In this document: piece after piece, positions 22,679 through 35,600 of the stretch
Layout of the letters: each line of letters begins with the position of its first letter
Numbering within the stretch: position 1 is the first letter of the stretch
Assembly (NCBI GenBank): GCA_036971715.1
Contig: JAVHJL010000009.1
Location: 1,364,001 to 1,428,000, forward strand
Length of the DNA stretch: 64,000 bases
Source: Arthrobotrys musiformis
Lineage: Eukaryota > Ascomycota > Orbiliomycetes > Orbiliales > Orbiliaceae
Direction of reading: 5' to 3'
Made by a program: the position numbers and the translations under genes
Notes under the pieces: generated by a model
The model's input: only the letters and a program-made list of their open reading frames with translations
Told to the model about the DNA's origin: nothing
Database searches by the model: none

Positions 22679-25310
22679 TCCTAGGGTATATAGAGTCTCT
22701 GGCAGAAGTTTATTATAGACTTCTGGATAGGTTTATCTAGGCGCGAGCGACGATGTTGCGAGCTTTGGAAATGTTTTTGCGACTGTCTAGTGGGTTGGTG
22801 GGGGCGGGGAAGAGTTGGTTTGCAGAGATGGTTCTTGATGGAGGAGAGAGATGATGAGAGGAGAGCAGGTAGGAATGATAGGTTCAGCGCATCCAATACG
22901 ATGTGCCGTGAGGTCAATGGGGGTAGCGGATGATGGTGATGATTATGGAGGGTTGCTTGGATGATGAAGCTGTGAAGGTTGGCCGTCGACGGTGTTGTGT
23001 CGCAGAGTCATGATAGAGAGACGACGTTGAAAATCAACTTTGAGCCGATGTGTTGCACAAAAATGTTTGACAGGCAAATTTCCCTTTCAAGCCGCAGCCC
23101 CACAGCCGCCACAACGCAAGATGCCAAGGCACACGCGCCACCCATCATGACAGCCAACACCAATTGTAACCGGCATCTTGACTGGACGGGTGGGAATTCC
23201 GCGTCGAGCAGCGTCGGGTCCTTACATAAGAAAACGGTCTACGGCTAACCCTCGCTCATGTAAGCTGTAGGGTTTACTTAAACAAGCTAATCTACCCGGC
23301 GTTAGGTACGTACATACTTGCAAGTGCTTCATATGTCGCCGTGGAGCGAAAGCGAAAGCGATAAGGTATATACTAAGAGGTATATACTCTACCGTGTTAA
23401 TATTAATGCGCTGCAGTTAATGGACAATCAGAATGCGCATGAGTGGCCATTAGATATTGCATTGCCTACTCGACGCGGGCGTTCCCGACCACGGTAAAAC
23501 TTAAGTTCCACAACCTCCAACGCTGGCAAATATAAGCTAACCAACCAACGTGCCAACCGCCAGTTTTTTCTCCTGAGTTCGCCTCAATGCAAATGCGTGT
23601 CATGGAGGAGAAAGATCTTGGTGGCATCTGGCCTCAAACCGCCCGGTCCGGCCGTCGCGCGCTATTAATATTGACACACTTTCATAGTTCCAGCCGGAAA
23701 TCATTTTTGTTTAAATTGTGATGAAACATTGCGCATGGTGGTGCGAGATCCCAGAGGAACCAGAGCCAGATGCATACTAGTCCGCCCAATAGTCGTTCTC
23801 AATCAGGCTGCACAGATGCATGAGCTGGAAGATGTTCTGGCACGCCGCAAAGATACTCCTGCTCATGCGTGTGATGCTGCCAAACACTGCCCTTTCGGGC
23901 CACGGCAATCCACATTCTCTCGATCGAATATTTAGTACTTATCGACTTTCCATTTGAAACTTTGGGCTTGCGCTCGCGACTGGTTGGCCCGGGTGGTGTT
24001 CTCCGGTATTACTTCACTGGCTCGGGCACGGCTAATTCTTGGACCCCCTCCTGCACTTCCACGGACTTTGCAAATACGATATTGAAAAGAAAAACAGGTG
24101 GCGAAGTGTTTGCTATCTCATTTCTTTCTTGGTATAAACTTCGGCGAAAGAGCTCCAGGCCCAGGCAGCTGTCACAATTATTTTGGTGCTGGTGGCCATA
24201 TAGACTTCCATCAATTTTAAATTTTTATTTGCCATTTACGGGCATGCCGGGTGTAGGGAAGGGTTAACTATAAACTGGAACAGAAGTCAAGTATAAATTG
24301 ACCAAGTCAATAGTCCACTCCAGTAATGCGAGGTTCACCCAGGTGCAGCAATTGCAGCCCAGGTTGACGTTATCTTTGCATTCGACTTAATTAACCTGCT
24401 ATTCCGATTATTCACCCAGCCATCGAAAGGACTTCACACCCCTCAGATTACCCCGCTTTCTTCAATTCGATCCAACCATACATAGTAGCTACATCTCTGC
24501 AGGGGCTCGGTTAATTTCGTGTAAGATTCGCTCCAAGAGAATACATATCTCAATGTGATATCAAAACATGCACTTCGCTAACAATACGCATATATATGTG
24601 ATAGATCACGATATATACAAAAAAAAAAAAATTCAGCCGTTTCTTTGTACTCTCAAAAGGGTATCAGGTAGAAACGGGAAGCCTCTGGGGAGCTTTCTCT
24701 CTCGTTGATTGGGGCCCTTGTCACTTAACGCGCACATCCTTGGATGAGGCCGGCTAACGGATATCATCATTCTGGTTAGCGCTTCAAGGGCGCCCCAGCA
24801 TACCAAGAACCAGAAGAGGGTTCACGGCCGGGGCTTTCCGGGGGACTTCGAGGATAGGCAGAAAGATCCGTATTACCGGGGTTAACTTCTCAAGTCGTCC
24901 TGTGATTTTGGTTGCTTTGGTGCCGTCTACACATGCACGTCTATAATCGACTATAGGAAAGTTTTCCCAATAGTCGAGGTGCCTTCCTGCATAGAAATCC
25001 CGGTCTAAGAAAGCAAACACTACGTCTCTACCGCATTCGTTCCACGCTACCATTGAAACTTTATCATCGGTGCACATATGTGGTTTCAAGGGCTATACAG
25101 GATAGATACCTCCCTGGATTTAGGAATGTCTGCATGACAGTTGGTCCGTGTCAGGTCGTCAAGGCGAGGATAGTTTCGGAAAAAAGATCTAGCACCGATC
25201 CTTAGATTATTTTTCAATAAAGGCCCCACGGAATACTTGTAAGGAACCCTTAAGGTGTGGCAAAAAGGGTAACCAAGTGAGGTCGAGCCGAGGGAGGACT
25301 CGGGGGGAAA
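22679..25310. other. Intergenic, divergent promoter region
   Basis: 2.6 kb between divergently transcribed eIF2B-epsilon and the Zn2Cys6 gene. One minus-strand frame of about 101 codons (24784-25089) has a fairly protein-like composition but no match or splice support. An A-run lies at about 24619-24631. Confidence 0.5.
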
Positions 25311-28004
25311 ATGAGCGAACACGGGCAAAGGAAAAGCCCACAGCGGCTGCTGGCTCCTCGCCCTCCTATTCTTCAACATATTCCTCAGAAAACCATCAAG
25401 AAGACGAAAACCAGAATATCGAACGCCTGTACTGCTTGCAAGGCCCGAAAGACGAAGGTACGACAACTTGCAATACGAAGCTCCATGGTCCTATTGTTTT
25501 TTTCCTCATAAAACCACCCGGTCTCGAATTTTGTTCGCGCATGCATGCGGACTATTAGCATCATAACAATAGCATCGTGCGATAATCGCGAATGGGGTTT
25601 CGATCAATTAGCAATGGAAACTGACAATTTTCACTTTTTTAAATTTCAATAGTGTGATAATAACAAGCCAAAATGCACTGCCTGTACAGCCCGCCCTAAC
25701 AGCGAATGTGTATACTTTCCATTCCTCGATAAAAGAAAACGCCAAAATGTCACGACGAACCGCGATTCCAAAAGTCGGGAACATGAACTTCTGACAAAGA
25801 TTTTCAATGCAACAAAGTACTGCGCAAAAGAAGAACTTCCGAATTTGCTTGAGTTGATTCGGGGCGACGCCTCGATCGAACAAATTGCGGACTATATTCA
25901 CGACAAAATTGACGATGGCGGCCAAAGCACTGTCGACGACGATCTGGCAGATTCCCCCCAGGCGGATGAAAGTATGGAGGATCAAGTAGAGATAGAAAGT
26001 GAAATGGCTTCTTCGTCCTCGACAACCACCCCATCGTATCACCGGTATGCCGTCCTAAAATTTTGTCTACGTATACGCTTACTTTTACTATATGTTGTAT
26101 ATTCAAATTTGCTGACGTCTAACTTAAAAAATAGACGTAGCAAAACGATCGACGCTATGGATATTGGTAGCATCGTTCAAATTACGATACCTGACGTCCC
26201 TTCCCAACCATGGACCGCGGTTACGACGAGTGACGAATTTGTTTCTCATTTGATCCAATTATACTTTACTTGGGAAGCTCCGGTCTATGATTTTGTTGAA
26301 AAGACGCCCTTTATATCCGATATGCGAACCGGTAATCCTGCAGCTTCACGATACTGTTCTCCGCTTCTCGTTAACGCTATGCTTGCTACTGCTTGTGTGA
26401 GTCCGCCCACTGCCCCCCAAATCGTAAAAGAGGCTTCTATCACGAAAGTTCTCAAAAGGAAATAGTCGTATTCATATAGATACCTAATGATAAATAATTT
26501 TACTAGCGATACTCCGATCGAGAGGCCTCATTCGAAGACAAGAAAGATCCCGCATCATGCGGGAATCAATTCTTCGAAGAAGCAAAGCGCCTTTGGCTAA
26601 CTGGCCCTCAGTCCACTTCCTTGACGAATATGCAAGCCCTTGCTATAATGCATTATTTCGAGGCGCTGAGAGCAAACGATGGTATTGGAATTAATTATTT
26701 TGATACTGCTATGAACATGTATCAGGAGCTAGCTTCGGGAAACTACGAGGACGGCAAAGTTGGCGAATCGCCATTGAAACTCTCGTGGCCCTGTTGGAAA
26801 CTCTGGATTTGTCGATGGTAAGCGCCTTGATTTCCACATGACATCGATATATCTCCTCATCAAATTCCACATCCCACCAAGATAGTCTACAAAATATGTG
26901 TCTCAAGTTTACTGATTCCAACCTGATTGATAGCTTCGCCTCCATAGTTTTACGAGAACCATATTTTCTCCCTCCGCCAAACCTGCCTGAACCTAAGGTC
27001 CCCGACCAAGTCGACCTCAGCGATACATGGCACCCGTACCCGCAACTCACGAGATCGCGCCCATTCCAGAAAATGGAAATGATGCACCAGTCCATCATGC
27101 TCGCAAAAGTGGTACAGACGGCAACAGTTTACCTGTACTCTAAAAATGCCAATTACGAACCAAGCGGCATCCTCGAAATCCATAAACAGTTCAGGGAATG
27201 GTATGAGGGATATTTGAGTACTGTAAATCGCACGGACAACAACCTCGGACCCGACATGACAATGCGGTAGGTTATCTCCAACCCCCTCTTGCCAATTCTA
27301 GTAATAATGTCAACTTCTAATTGATTCAAATTACAAATAGTATTTGGTATCATGCCCTCGAAATACATTTATTTCGTGGCAGCATATCAGATAATGCCCC
27401 AGTATGTCCGGACAATACTCAGATGATATCATCCGCACTTGATATTATTTGCAACAGCGCAAAGTTACAGAAGACATATTTCCAGCTGTATGGTGCAAAG
27501 GCCACCATTCTACTTACGTACAACTCTTTCCAATCATCCCTGTTTACCTTATACTTTTTAGAGTTCCCAGAGTATCAGGAGGCGTTTATCGAGCACGTTA
27601 AAATGTTATCCCGATTGGCGAAAAAGAGGGGGATGTCTGCCTTCCAGCTGTATATTGTGAAGGTGCTGGCGAGGAGGGAGGGGATCCAACTCCCTAATGA
27701 GGTACTGGAAATTTTCCAGGAGCTCGAGCCGGCCAGGTTGGCCTTCGAGAAGAGACTTAGCAAAATCCCGGTACCGGCGTTGAGCTCCAAAGCCGCAACA
27801 TTGAATAAGTTTAAGGAGGAATTGTCGAGTGTACAGGCTATGGAGACTGGATCTCCATCATTGGATGTTGCTTCACGTTCATCTCAGGATACTTTGGGGA
27901 AAACCTCACTTACAAGATTGTTCGACGAAATAGATCCCATATTTGGGGGATTATCAGACTTCTACCAGCAGATGCTCAGTCTCGATCTCGAAGACAAGAT
28001 ATGA
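25311..28004 (+). CDS. Zn(II)2Cys6 binuclear-cluster transcription factor
   Basis: A nuclear DNA-binding regulator of the Gal4 type. Six exons (25311-25457, 25653-26044, 26135-26396, 26507-26817, 26886-27266 and 27341-28004) join in phase to 718 residues. The cluster has Cys40, 43, 50, 57, 60 and 68 (CX2CX6CX6CX2CX7C) and is split by the first intron, preceded by a basic stretch. An acidic/Ser linker follows. The middle homology region resembles nitrogen-assimilation NirA-like fungal factors: VSHLIQLYFTWEAPVYDF, RYCSPLLVNAMLATAC, YFDTAMNMYQEL, and FLPPPNLPEPKVP before WHPYP. The end of exon 4 (about 26728-26817) reads less like the family in the spliced frame than in the neighbouring one, so a frameshift or different splicing there is possible. 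The target genes are unknown. Confidence 0.88.
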
Positions 28005-30960
28005 GCCGTTCCCTTGTTCCCGCTCGCGCAATCGCGCAACAAAGACCAGTGACTAGAGATTTTTTGTTGTACTTTTCCTGCCGCAACACTTAAAGATTTT
28101 CTTTTTTGTGTTCGAACAGGCTTTTCTTTTTCTTTTGTAGACGGGTGCGCGGGTGCGACATTTTTTATCATAAGGGCAGCTAGTAGCGACGCGATGTTTT
28201 CAGTATTAGTACCGAGTAGATTTTTGTATATTCCGATGGAGTTCTCTAATGGTTAATATAAGCATCGCATATAGTTTACCCAGAATCAGTCAAGCAGAAA
28301 CCTTGGCGTCATGGTTTCCTTCGTCTACAGCCGAGATGGGCGATTCGTACCTTCCTATATTCCCGACAGGAAATGATTTTCGGTCCATTTACATCATTTC
28401 CTTTTTTTCTTCTTCTTATCCGCAAGGCTTATGCAGACATGGATCCGTATCGCTGTGACTCTATATCGCAAGAATCGCAATTCTTGATATACCCTTGCAC
28501 AAGCGGGCCTACGAGCTAGTACAACCGACCTGCATTTCTCCGAACTTGGGACATTTAGTCTCCAAACTTGACCAAATAACAATAAAAAAATAAAGAAGAG
28601 AGCTCCCTTTTCAGCTGGTGGTACCTATGATTTAAGATTAATTATGTATGATACTTTTGCAATCTGATAATAACGGCTTTTTCCAACGGTGCCCCATGTC
28701 GATGAACCCAGCCCGAACCGGATTCTGAGTAAGCTATCTGATATATATGCGAAAGCACGTGCATGTGTCTGCCATCTCGAAGGACGAAAGGAATATAAAA
28801 AAATTCATGTGTCAAAACATTAGACTCAATTACTTTACAAATCCAGAAGCTTTAAATCGGTACCATGGGCATATGACATATAAAATCTTTTTAACAACGG
28901 TTCAAGCTCATCGGTCATCCCGCTCGAGACGAGCCTACAGAACTGGACAGGTGAAAAGGGAAAGAAAGTAAGGATAAGGTATTGGGAAGCGATATAACCC
29001 CAGATCTTGTGGGGGGCAAATCGCTAAAGCCCGGTGGCAATCAGAGGTATATCATACTAACCTTACTGAAGCGTACTTAGCTACTTGAAATACAAACTCT
29101 CTCATGTATAACATGCATGCCTACCTGTAGAATATGACAGACCGATGTGCATGTGCGTATAAACGAAATCTACTTTTGCTCGGCCGGCCTCTAAAGTTCT
29201 GGCAACGTCATATCCTCTGATCGCTGTGATTTTGCCTCTTAAGCTTTAGCTTCTAGATTCTGTTAAGGGCAATTGCGCAAGAAGCCGATATATATCGATA
29301 ACGCTATCGTGGTACCTTCCATACTTATCTCGTATACGTAAGCAAATGCTAGCGGGAAGCTCCCTACTAACTATTCAAAGTATACTTTCCTTGCCTCAGG
29401 AAACAAAAATGTGAAATACAATATGATATGATATGGCCACCACACGTACGGCGAACATGCATTCGCCTGACTCGCCATAGATAACCTGGTATTGTCGGAA
29501 ATACGGCACTAGCGCTAATGAGAGCATTAATTTATAGACTAATATAATTGCGAAAATGATAGGGACGAGTTTCTAGATCTATAGAAAGGGAGGGGTGCAT
29601 CGCCTCCCAGGTAGATCCGTGGAACTGACTAGAGCTCACAAATCGAATAGAGCCAAAACAAAATGACCGGGAGCCCTGACACAACTGTCTAAGATTCGGC
29701 TGACGGCCAGCACTCAAAGACTCGGATCGCGGGCCAGGGTAGTCAGACAGGAGTTAAACATGCAAGGCAATTCAGAGTCAAAGTCACATAAAACGGCATG
29801 AACACGTCGATATGCATATTTTCCGGTTAATAAAGTTCAGAAAGATAGAAAGACGGCATAGAATGATCGCCCAGCTGCTAGGAAATGCATCTCATGGACG
29901 ACTAAATTGCGGAACAGCTTCCGGATCGAGATTTTTGAGGAAATCGACGGCAGGTGAGGCCTTTGTAGACGCTATCCTCGTAAACTTACTGGTGTCTCAA
30001 GAACGAAAATTCTAGACCAATTTTATATGCAGCCTTGCCAACTTAATTAAAAACTCCAAGCCGTAGTTGAAGCCCAAAGCGGGATGGGGTTTCGTACGGA
30101 TTGCATGATCATGACTTATGTCTTGTTCGGTGGGAGTTACAGGCCGCAGGCCGTGTACTCGATCTTCATTCCGCTTTCGAACTCCTCTTGTCTGAAAGTT
30201 CCGTTATCCTGTCTCTCGGTAGACGATATATCGATATACGCGATAGCGTTAGCCCAAAGGCCCTCTGCGATGACCTGAAGGTTAACGGGGCGTTTGGATG
30301 CCACGGGGGCATTCAGGATCGTCAAAATCCCGCCAGAGATCTTGATCTTGTTAAATTTCCCTGGGCCCGTGATTTATTGATATTTCATTCTCGGGAGCCT
30401 CTCTGTTTTTGTTTTGAAGTTGAAACTCGTCGCACCAAGACGACCTCGAATCATTTAATCTTTCCTTGTGAGCTAGCACTTGATTACTTCCGTCAACCGA
30501 AGATGAAAACGCATACGTAGTATAACATTACTTAATTAACGAACTCCCGGCATGTCCGTCATCCGCGAGTAGTGTATTTGTCATTTTCCCTTCATAGCCA
30601 CACAACTAATTCTCGATGGTTTACAAATTTACCGTTGCCACCAGTTAGATAGTAGTTCATGTATAACGTTATATCAATAAATAGCTTTACGAGCCTTGAC
30701 TTTTTCAAATTTTATCTCTAGAGTAATATCGTTTATGCATCCACAGTCTATTTACGTAACGCCTTTCTTTTACGCATGAACGTCTAAACTATTGATACCC
30801 CGGTATCTTGGGCCTCGTCTCCACGGTTTTGAATTAAATACATCCGGGAAAACTTCTAATGGAAAACAACGGCGCGTGACTCCGGCTTCTTTCCACAAGA
30901 GAACCAAAGATTCAGAAAACATGGTCTTCGATACGAATCCTAAAAACCAATTCTATAGAT
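28005..30960. other. Intergenic, mostly AT-rich
   Basis: About 3 kb between convergent genes. No intact gene was found. One minus-strand stretch at 30137-30360 looks like an orphan exon and is listed separately. Confidence 0.5.
30137..30360 (-). pseudogene. Possible orphan or remnant terminal exon, family unknown
   Basis: On the minus strand, an acceptor-like GGGCCCAG at 30361 opens a 74-codon frame ending in TAA at 30137. It contains coding-like text such as LTILNAPVASKRPVNLQVI, EGLWANAIAYIDIS and FESGMKIEYTACGL. The composition looks like the end of a beta-rich secreted or lectin-like fungal protein. I could not find an upstream exon that joins in frame before the next gene. It may be a decayed gene, an exon of a gene I failed to model, or chance. 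Confidence is low. Confidence 0.25.
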
Positions 30961-31898
30961 CTACTCCGGGATATCGAAAAACTTCTGGAAAACGATGGCA
31001 TCGACGTACTTTTCCTCCCCACCAATCTTTAACCATCCAGCATCCTTCACCCTACCAGACCTCGTAAATCCCAACCGATCCCAAAGTTTACAACTCGCAA
31101 CATTAGTCTCGAAAACCAGATTGAATATGCTGGATTTGTATCCCTATTGCACGTACCAGACAGAGAAACGAGTTAGCATCCCCTAATCCCTCTTCTACAC
31201 GAGACTTGTCCGCGTAGGATGTAGTTCCACGCGACGCCTTTAGTGGACTGAGGGGAGAAAAAATCGAAACCTACCAACAACGGTGCATAAACCAAGAACG
31301 TCTCCGCCATTACCCTACCGACGCCTCGCGCCCTCGCAGCCTTCGTCGTCAAAAACGCCCCGTTGCATACATGAGAACATCGCCCTAATTATTCCCGAAA
31401 AATGAACCTCCATCGTTAGCCACGAAACAAAACCCCCCTCTAAGAGCCCAACTCTCCACCTCGATGACAGGTCTACCCAGCCCTTCGAGCCATCCACAGG
31501 CAGCAAATGGTTTTTCAGTCCCGTCACTCACCAGGATAATTCGGCTTAACATGAAAACTCCCCAAAACCGTTCCCTCCCCATCCCCCTTTTCAACCGTCA
31601 CAACCGCCGCAAAGTTCCCAAACCAATACCCTTCAAACGCATCAACGGTCATGACTTCATCCATAGGATACGTATCACCCCTCTCGATCTCCCCGTTCAT
31701 CTCCTCGCATAACTTTTCCACAATCTCTCTCGCCGGAGCGTCGTGGTACCCGTTAATATAGGGCGTAATAAGGATTTCAGTCCCATCCCTTAAAACCTTC
31801 GACAACGGAAGAAGGCTACCCGGTTGATAGTTCACCTTACTCGGCCCCGAAAGTTGTTTTCGAGGAGCAGTCGGATCATCGAGCGCTGCTGGCGACAT
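30961..31898 (-). CDS. GNAT N-acetyltransferase, Mpr1-like (azetidine-2-carboxylate/proline-analogue acetyltransferase)
   Basis: Three exons (31898-31532, 31384-31275 and 31143-30961) join in phase to 219 residues, close to yeast Mpr1 (229). Mpr1 acetylates L-azetidine-2-carboxylate and proline-cycle intermediates and protects yeast from oxidative stress. Blocks matching that family are IERGDTYPMDEV, FEGYWFGNFAAVV, VLGSFHVKPNYPGRCSHVCN, the acetyl-CoA loop RARGVGRVMA (about residues 139-148), and YAPLLGYKSSIFNLVFETN followed by SCKLWDRLGF. There is no signal peptide or membrane segment, so it is probably cytosolic or mitochondrial. Its neighbour on the same strand is MLH3, with an unrelated function. 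Family assignment is strong; the substrate is inferred from Mpr1. Confidence 0.9.
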
Positions 31899-32677
31899 CG
31901 TGACAGAGTATTAAAAAAAAAAATGCGTTGTCGACGGAAAACTCCAACAAACGACACCAGAAATTCAACAACGTGGGAAAACTTTCGATCTGGTCTGGAA
32001 CTGAAGAATCCGAGAACTTCAACCGTACAATTGAATTGGAGAAACCCAATCAAACCAATTGATAAAGTTGCGGGAGAATTGTATGAAAAGTGTGCGGTAT
32101 AATGTATTGGAGACTTCAACAATCTTCGACGGCAATAGCAAGCTACTTTTATACCCGACGGACTCGGGCATCTCCACCAGACTATCTGTGAAGGATCAAG
32201 GCCCCAAGACATTTAGAACCCACTTTCGACGAGCGCAGATGCAGCAATCCGGGAGCCTAAACGCTCCCCTGCAACTTCAAGATATCAATTCGGGGCGATC
32301 TTAGAATGTTTCTTACACCTTCTCGAAGGTTCATTGTAAATGTTCGACGCAAAAAAATTTAATTTAATTATCATGAGCCAGTTATTGGACCATCTAAACT
32401 ATCTCGGTAGCCGCTTGGGTCATAATAATACCGACTATCTGTCGTTCCGTTGTAGTCAGCATCAACAAAACAACCATATGTGTATCTATCCAGGTGCTTC
32501 AAAAGTCGCTATCAATAATCAAAAGTAATGAAATGCAAAGGGGTATCACAAAGCCAATCCCTCTTTCTAAAAGTATATCCTGATCACACGCAACAATTCC
32601 ACAAAGTAAACCAACCAAACCTCAACGCCCAAAATATCCAATATAAAAAAGTCCAAACATCAAAAATGCCCATCTTC
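31899..32677. other. Intergenic between acetyltransferase and MLH3
   Basis: Serves as the acetyltransferase promoter and the MLH3 3' flank. No further coding or RNA signal was seen. Confidence 0.6.
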
Positions 32678-35600
32678 CTACACCTCATCTCCCTCGTGGT
32701 ACTGTAAACACAAGGATCCACACGCATCCCCCTTGAACTTTGCAACTACCCCACCTCTCTCCAGGCTAACCACAGGTACCATACTTGGCCTCCCATGGGC
32801 ACACTGGAACGGAAAATCACAATCCGCCAGCTTCCCGATCAGTTCATGGCATTCGCTCATCGTCAAAGGGTCGTTAAACATAATGGCACCTAATATTAAG
32901 AAGCCCCACTGTCAGCAAATATTTCAGATATGGAGATCAAAGAAACCACATACTTCTGCAAGCTCTGCTGTTGACAATATCTTGCAGACGCTTAGGCGCA
33001 CATGTCATTCTCTTCTTCCATTCGCTTTCATCTTTGGGAAACCCATGGGTTGCCTTCTTAGTCAACAATTCCGGGATCCAGCTTTTCAATAACGCCACGA
33101 CTATAGACGGATCGCCAATGCACCTATCCGCAACCAACTCCGGTGCTCCAAGAACATTAACCTTCACACCTCCATAAGGCCCCGACATTTCCTGGAAATC
33201 GAGCTGGAAACCCCAATCACGGACATGATTGTACTGGAGCCTCAAAATGCGAGAATCTGGCTTGTTGATAGTAAATGAGGTTTCTCGACTCAACGGTTTC
33301 GGATCGTTGTTGAACTCCTTCCAAAGGTTCTCAACTTTGACCCGCTCGTCGGCTGCATGTTGGTCGACAACGACTAGTCTTTCCGGAGCTTCAACCGCGA
33401 GTAGGATATACTTTTCATCGACTTGGGCCAGAACCTTTGCCTCACGAAGGGCTGATTTAGGTATTTGCGCCGCATTCACAGGCTCCCCATTGGCGGCTTC
33501 ATTGTCCGATATTAATGAATTTCGAGGAATTTGCGTCTCCGGCAGTTTAAAAATCGGGCTTTGGGTCGACTATTCATAAGGTTAGCGAACAATCCATTGG
33601 TATTTGGGGGCATTTGGGAGTGAGTTACTCACAGAAAGAATGTTAGCTGCCCAGCCGTCGGTGCTCTTGCACCCTTTACATTGTTCCGGCAGCATACTCA
33701 ACCTCTTCGGAATCGCAGAAGGCTTCGAAGTCCTGATCTCGTTCCCAGTCCTTGAATCGAATAAGCTATACTCATTAGTTCTCGGGTCGCGGAACTGGAA
33801 AGTACCGGGTTCGTCGGATGGCACCAGGGTTCGCTCCTCAATCTGCTCATCGGTTTCATCCAGGAATGGTAGCTCCGTGGGACCACGATTTCTTCTGGGG
33901 ACCGGTTGGACATAAGAAGGGCCGGAACGCTCCCTCAGGACCATTGTGCCTGGGATATCTTCTATAGGAGACAAACCGCGCAGGTCTATGGGAGAGAAAC
34001 CACGCTGCCTCTCGGGATTCGCCAAATTACGCCTTGGGAACCCCGTCATAGTATCCTCCAGCTCAACCTGCTGAAGGCTCAGCTCTAGAGGATCGTGGAT
34101 TCTCGACCTCCTCCCATGAGTAGTCGGGCCGTAGTCATCTTCTCTGGCCATATCCTCATACTGTGTCGCAAAGTGGCAACTATCGGCAGGGCCAATGCCC
34201 TGCTGGTATCCTGAAGTTTCTCGGAGTCGGGGAATCTTGTTGTGCCTCTCGATTCCGATGGTAGACAAGGCGCGTTTATTCGATACCGCCGGTGTCTGGG
34301 AGCTTTGAAAATATTGGGGTTCGTTCACAGGGGCAATCCGCTGGCTGCTCACGGTAGGTGGTCGCCTCGCGGGAGGCAGCAGCCGTATGTGTGCCATCTG
34401 TGTTACAGGAGGCGGTAGCGTTCCCGCCGGCTCCGGCTCGGCCCTCCGAGAATTCTTCCCTTTAAGCTCATCAAGCGCGAGACTACGCCTCATAGTCGTC
34501 GGATAATGCAAATCCAAGTAAAGTTCCGATCTCCTTTCCGGGAAATACTTCGTTTTATTGGATACCCTTTCCGCGGGATTGCTTTTCGGCATAGGTACCA
34601 TCTTGGTCCTCCATCCACCGATCACCAAAAACTGGTCGACTACTGCCTCAATCAGCCCGAGTATTTCTGAGACGATGGTATTTCGACTATCCAATTCCAA
34701 ATCTTCAGCATGGACCTTCTTCCCCGAGCCGTTCATTTCCACAAAAATCACGAACGCTGGGTATCGTTCAACTCCCTTCCTGAGAAATCTGCTGCTGCCT
34801 TTCCTCTCGCCATTGTCGTCAATGGTGCCGAAATTCGAAGCCGTAAACATGTTATTGACTTTTGTATAAAGTATGGAAGTCATGGAGTTTTCGATAGGCG
34901 ATTCATCAATAACTGCGTTTAGGATTAGCATCCACTACATCCCTAAAGAATCGACAATATCTTCCGCGCATAAGAGGGCAAAACTCACAAATATATTGTC
35001 GGTTTTGACCAGACACCCCCTCCCGCGCCATAATCCCCATCAAAGAAATCCCATTCCATTCACCATTAATCTTCTCCCACGTCAGTCTCGAACACCCAGC
35101 CTGATTAACCAAATTCCCCATCCTAGCTGCAATATCACCTTCATAACCAACAGGCATCTCCAAAGCCGACTGTTTGGCCCCCAAGTCGTCTCGAATGGTA
35201 ACTTTCGCAGACCTCCCATACTTCCCATAAACCAACAAAACCTCCACAACCTTCCTCTCGACGTCTCGCCACTGCTTAGCGATCTCGGAGCTGCTCATGG
35301 ACTCCCTCGCCAGCGATCGGACGGGGAAGTTCCCAAACAGTCTATCGACTTTAACCTTCGTCCCGGGTCTCGGGAGCATGTATTCATCCTTCTCGACATG
35401 CTCGCATTTCAACCTAGAGCCATAGTGATGTCTTATCACATAAGTAGCTCTATAAAACTTCGATCGCGAGTAGACGGCAAGCCCCGCCGATGTGGCAAGG
35501 GAGGCCAAAAACTCTCCCTGAGAACCAAAAGTTGGTTTTGGGGAAAACTCAGATTTTGAAGTCGCTGATATCGGAATAAAAATGGACACTATTAGAAATT

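Noticed and set aside
24784..25089. 101-codon minus-strand frame with balanced composition
   Set aside because: No recognisable domain, no good start context and no adjoining exon. It could be a remnant but is not supported.
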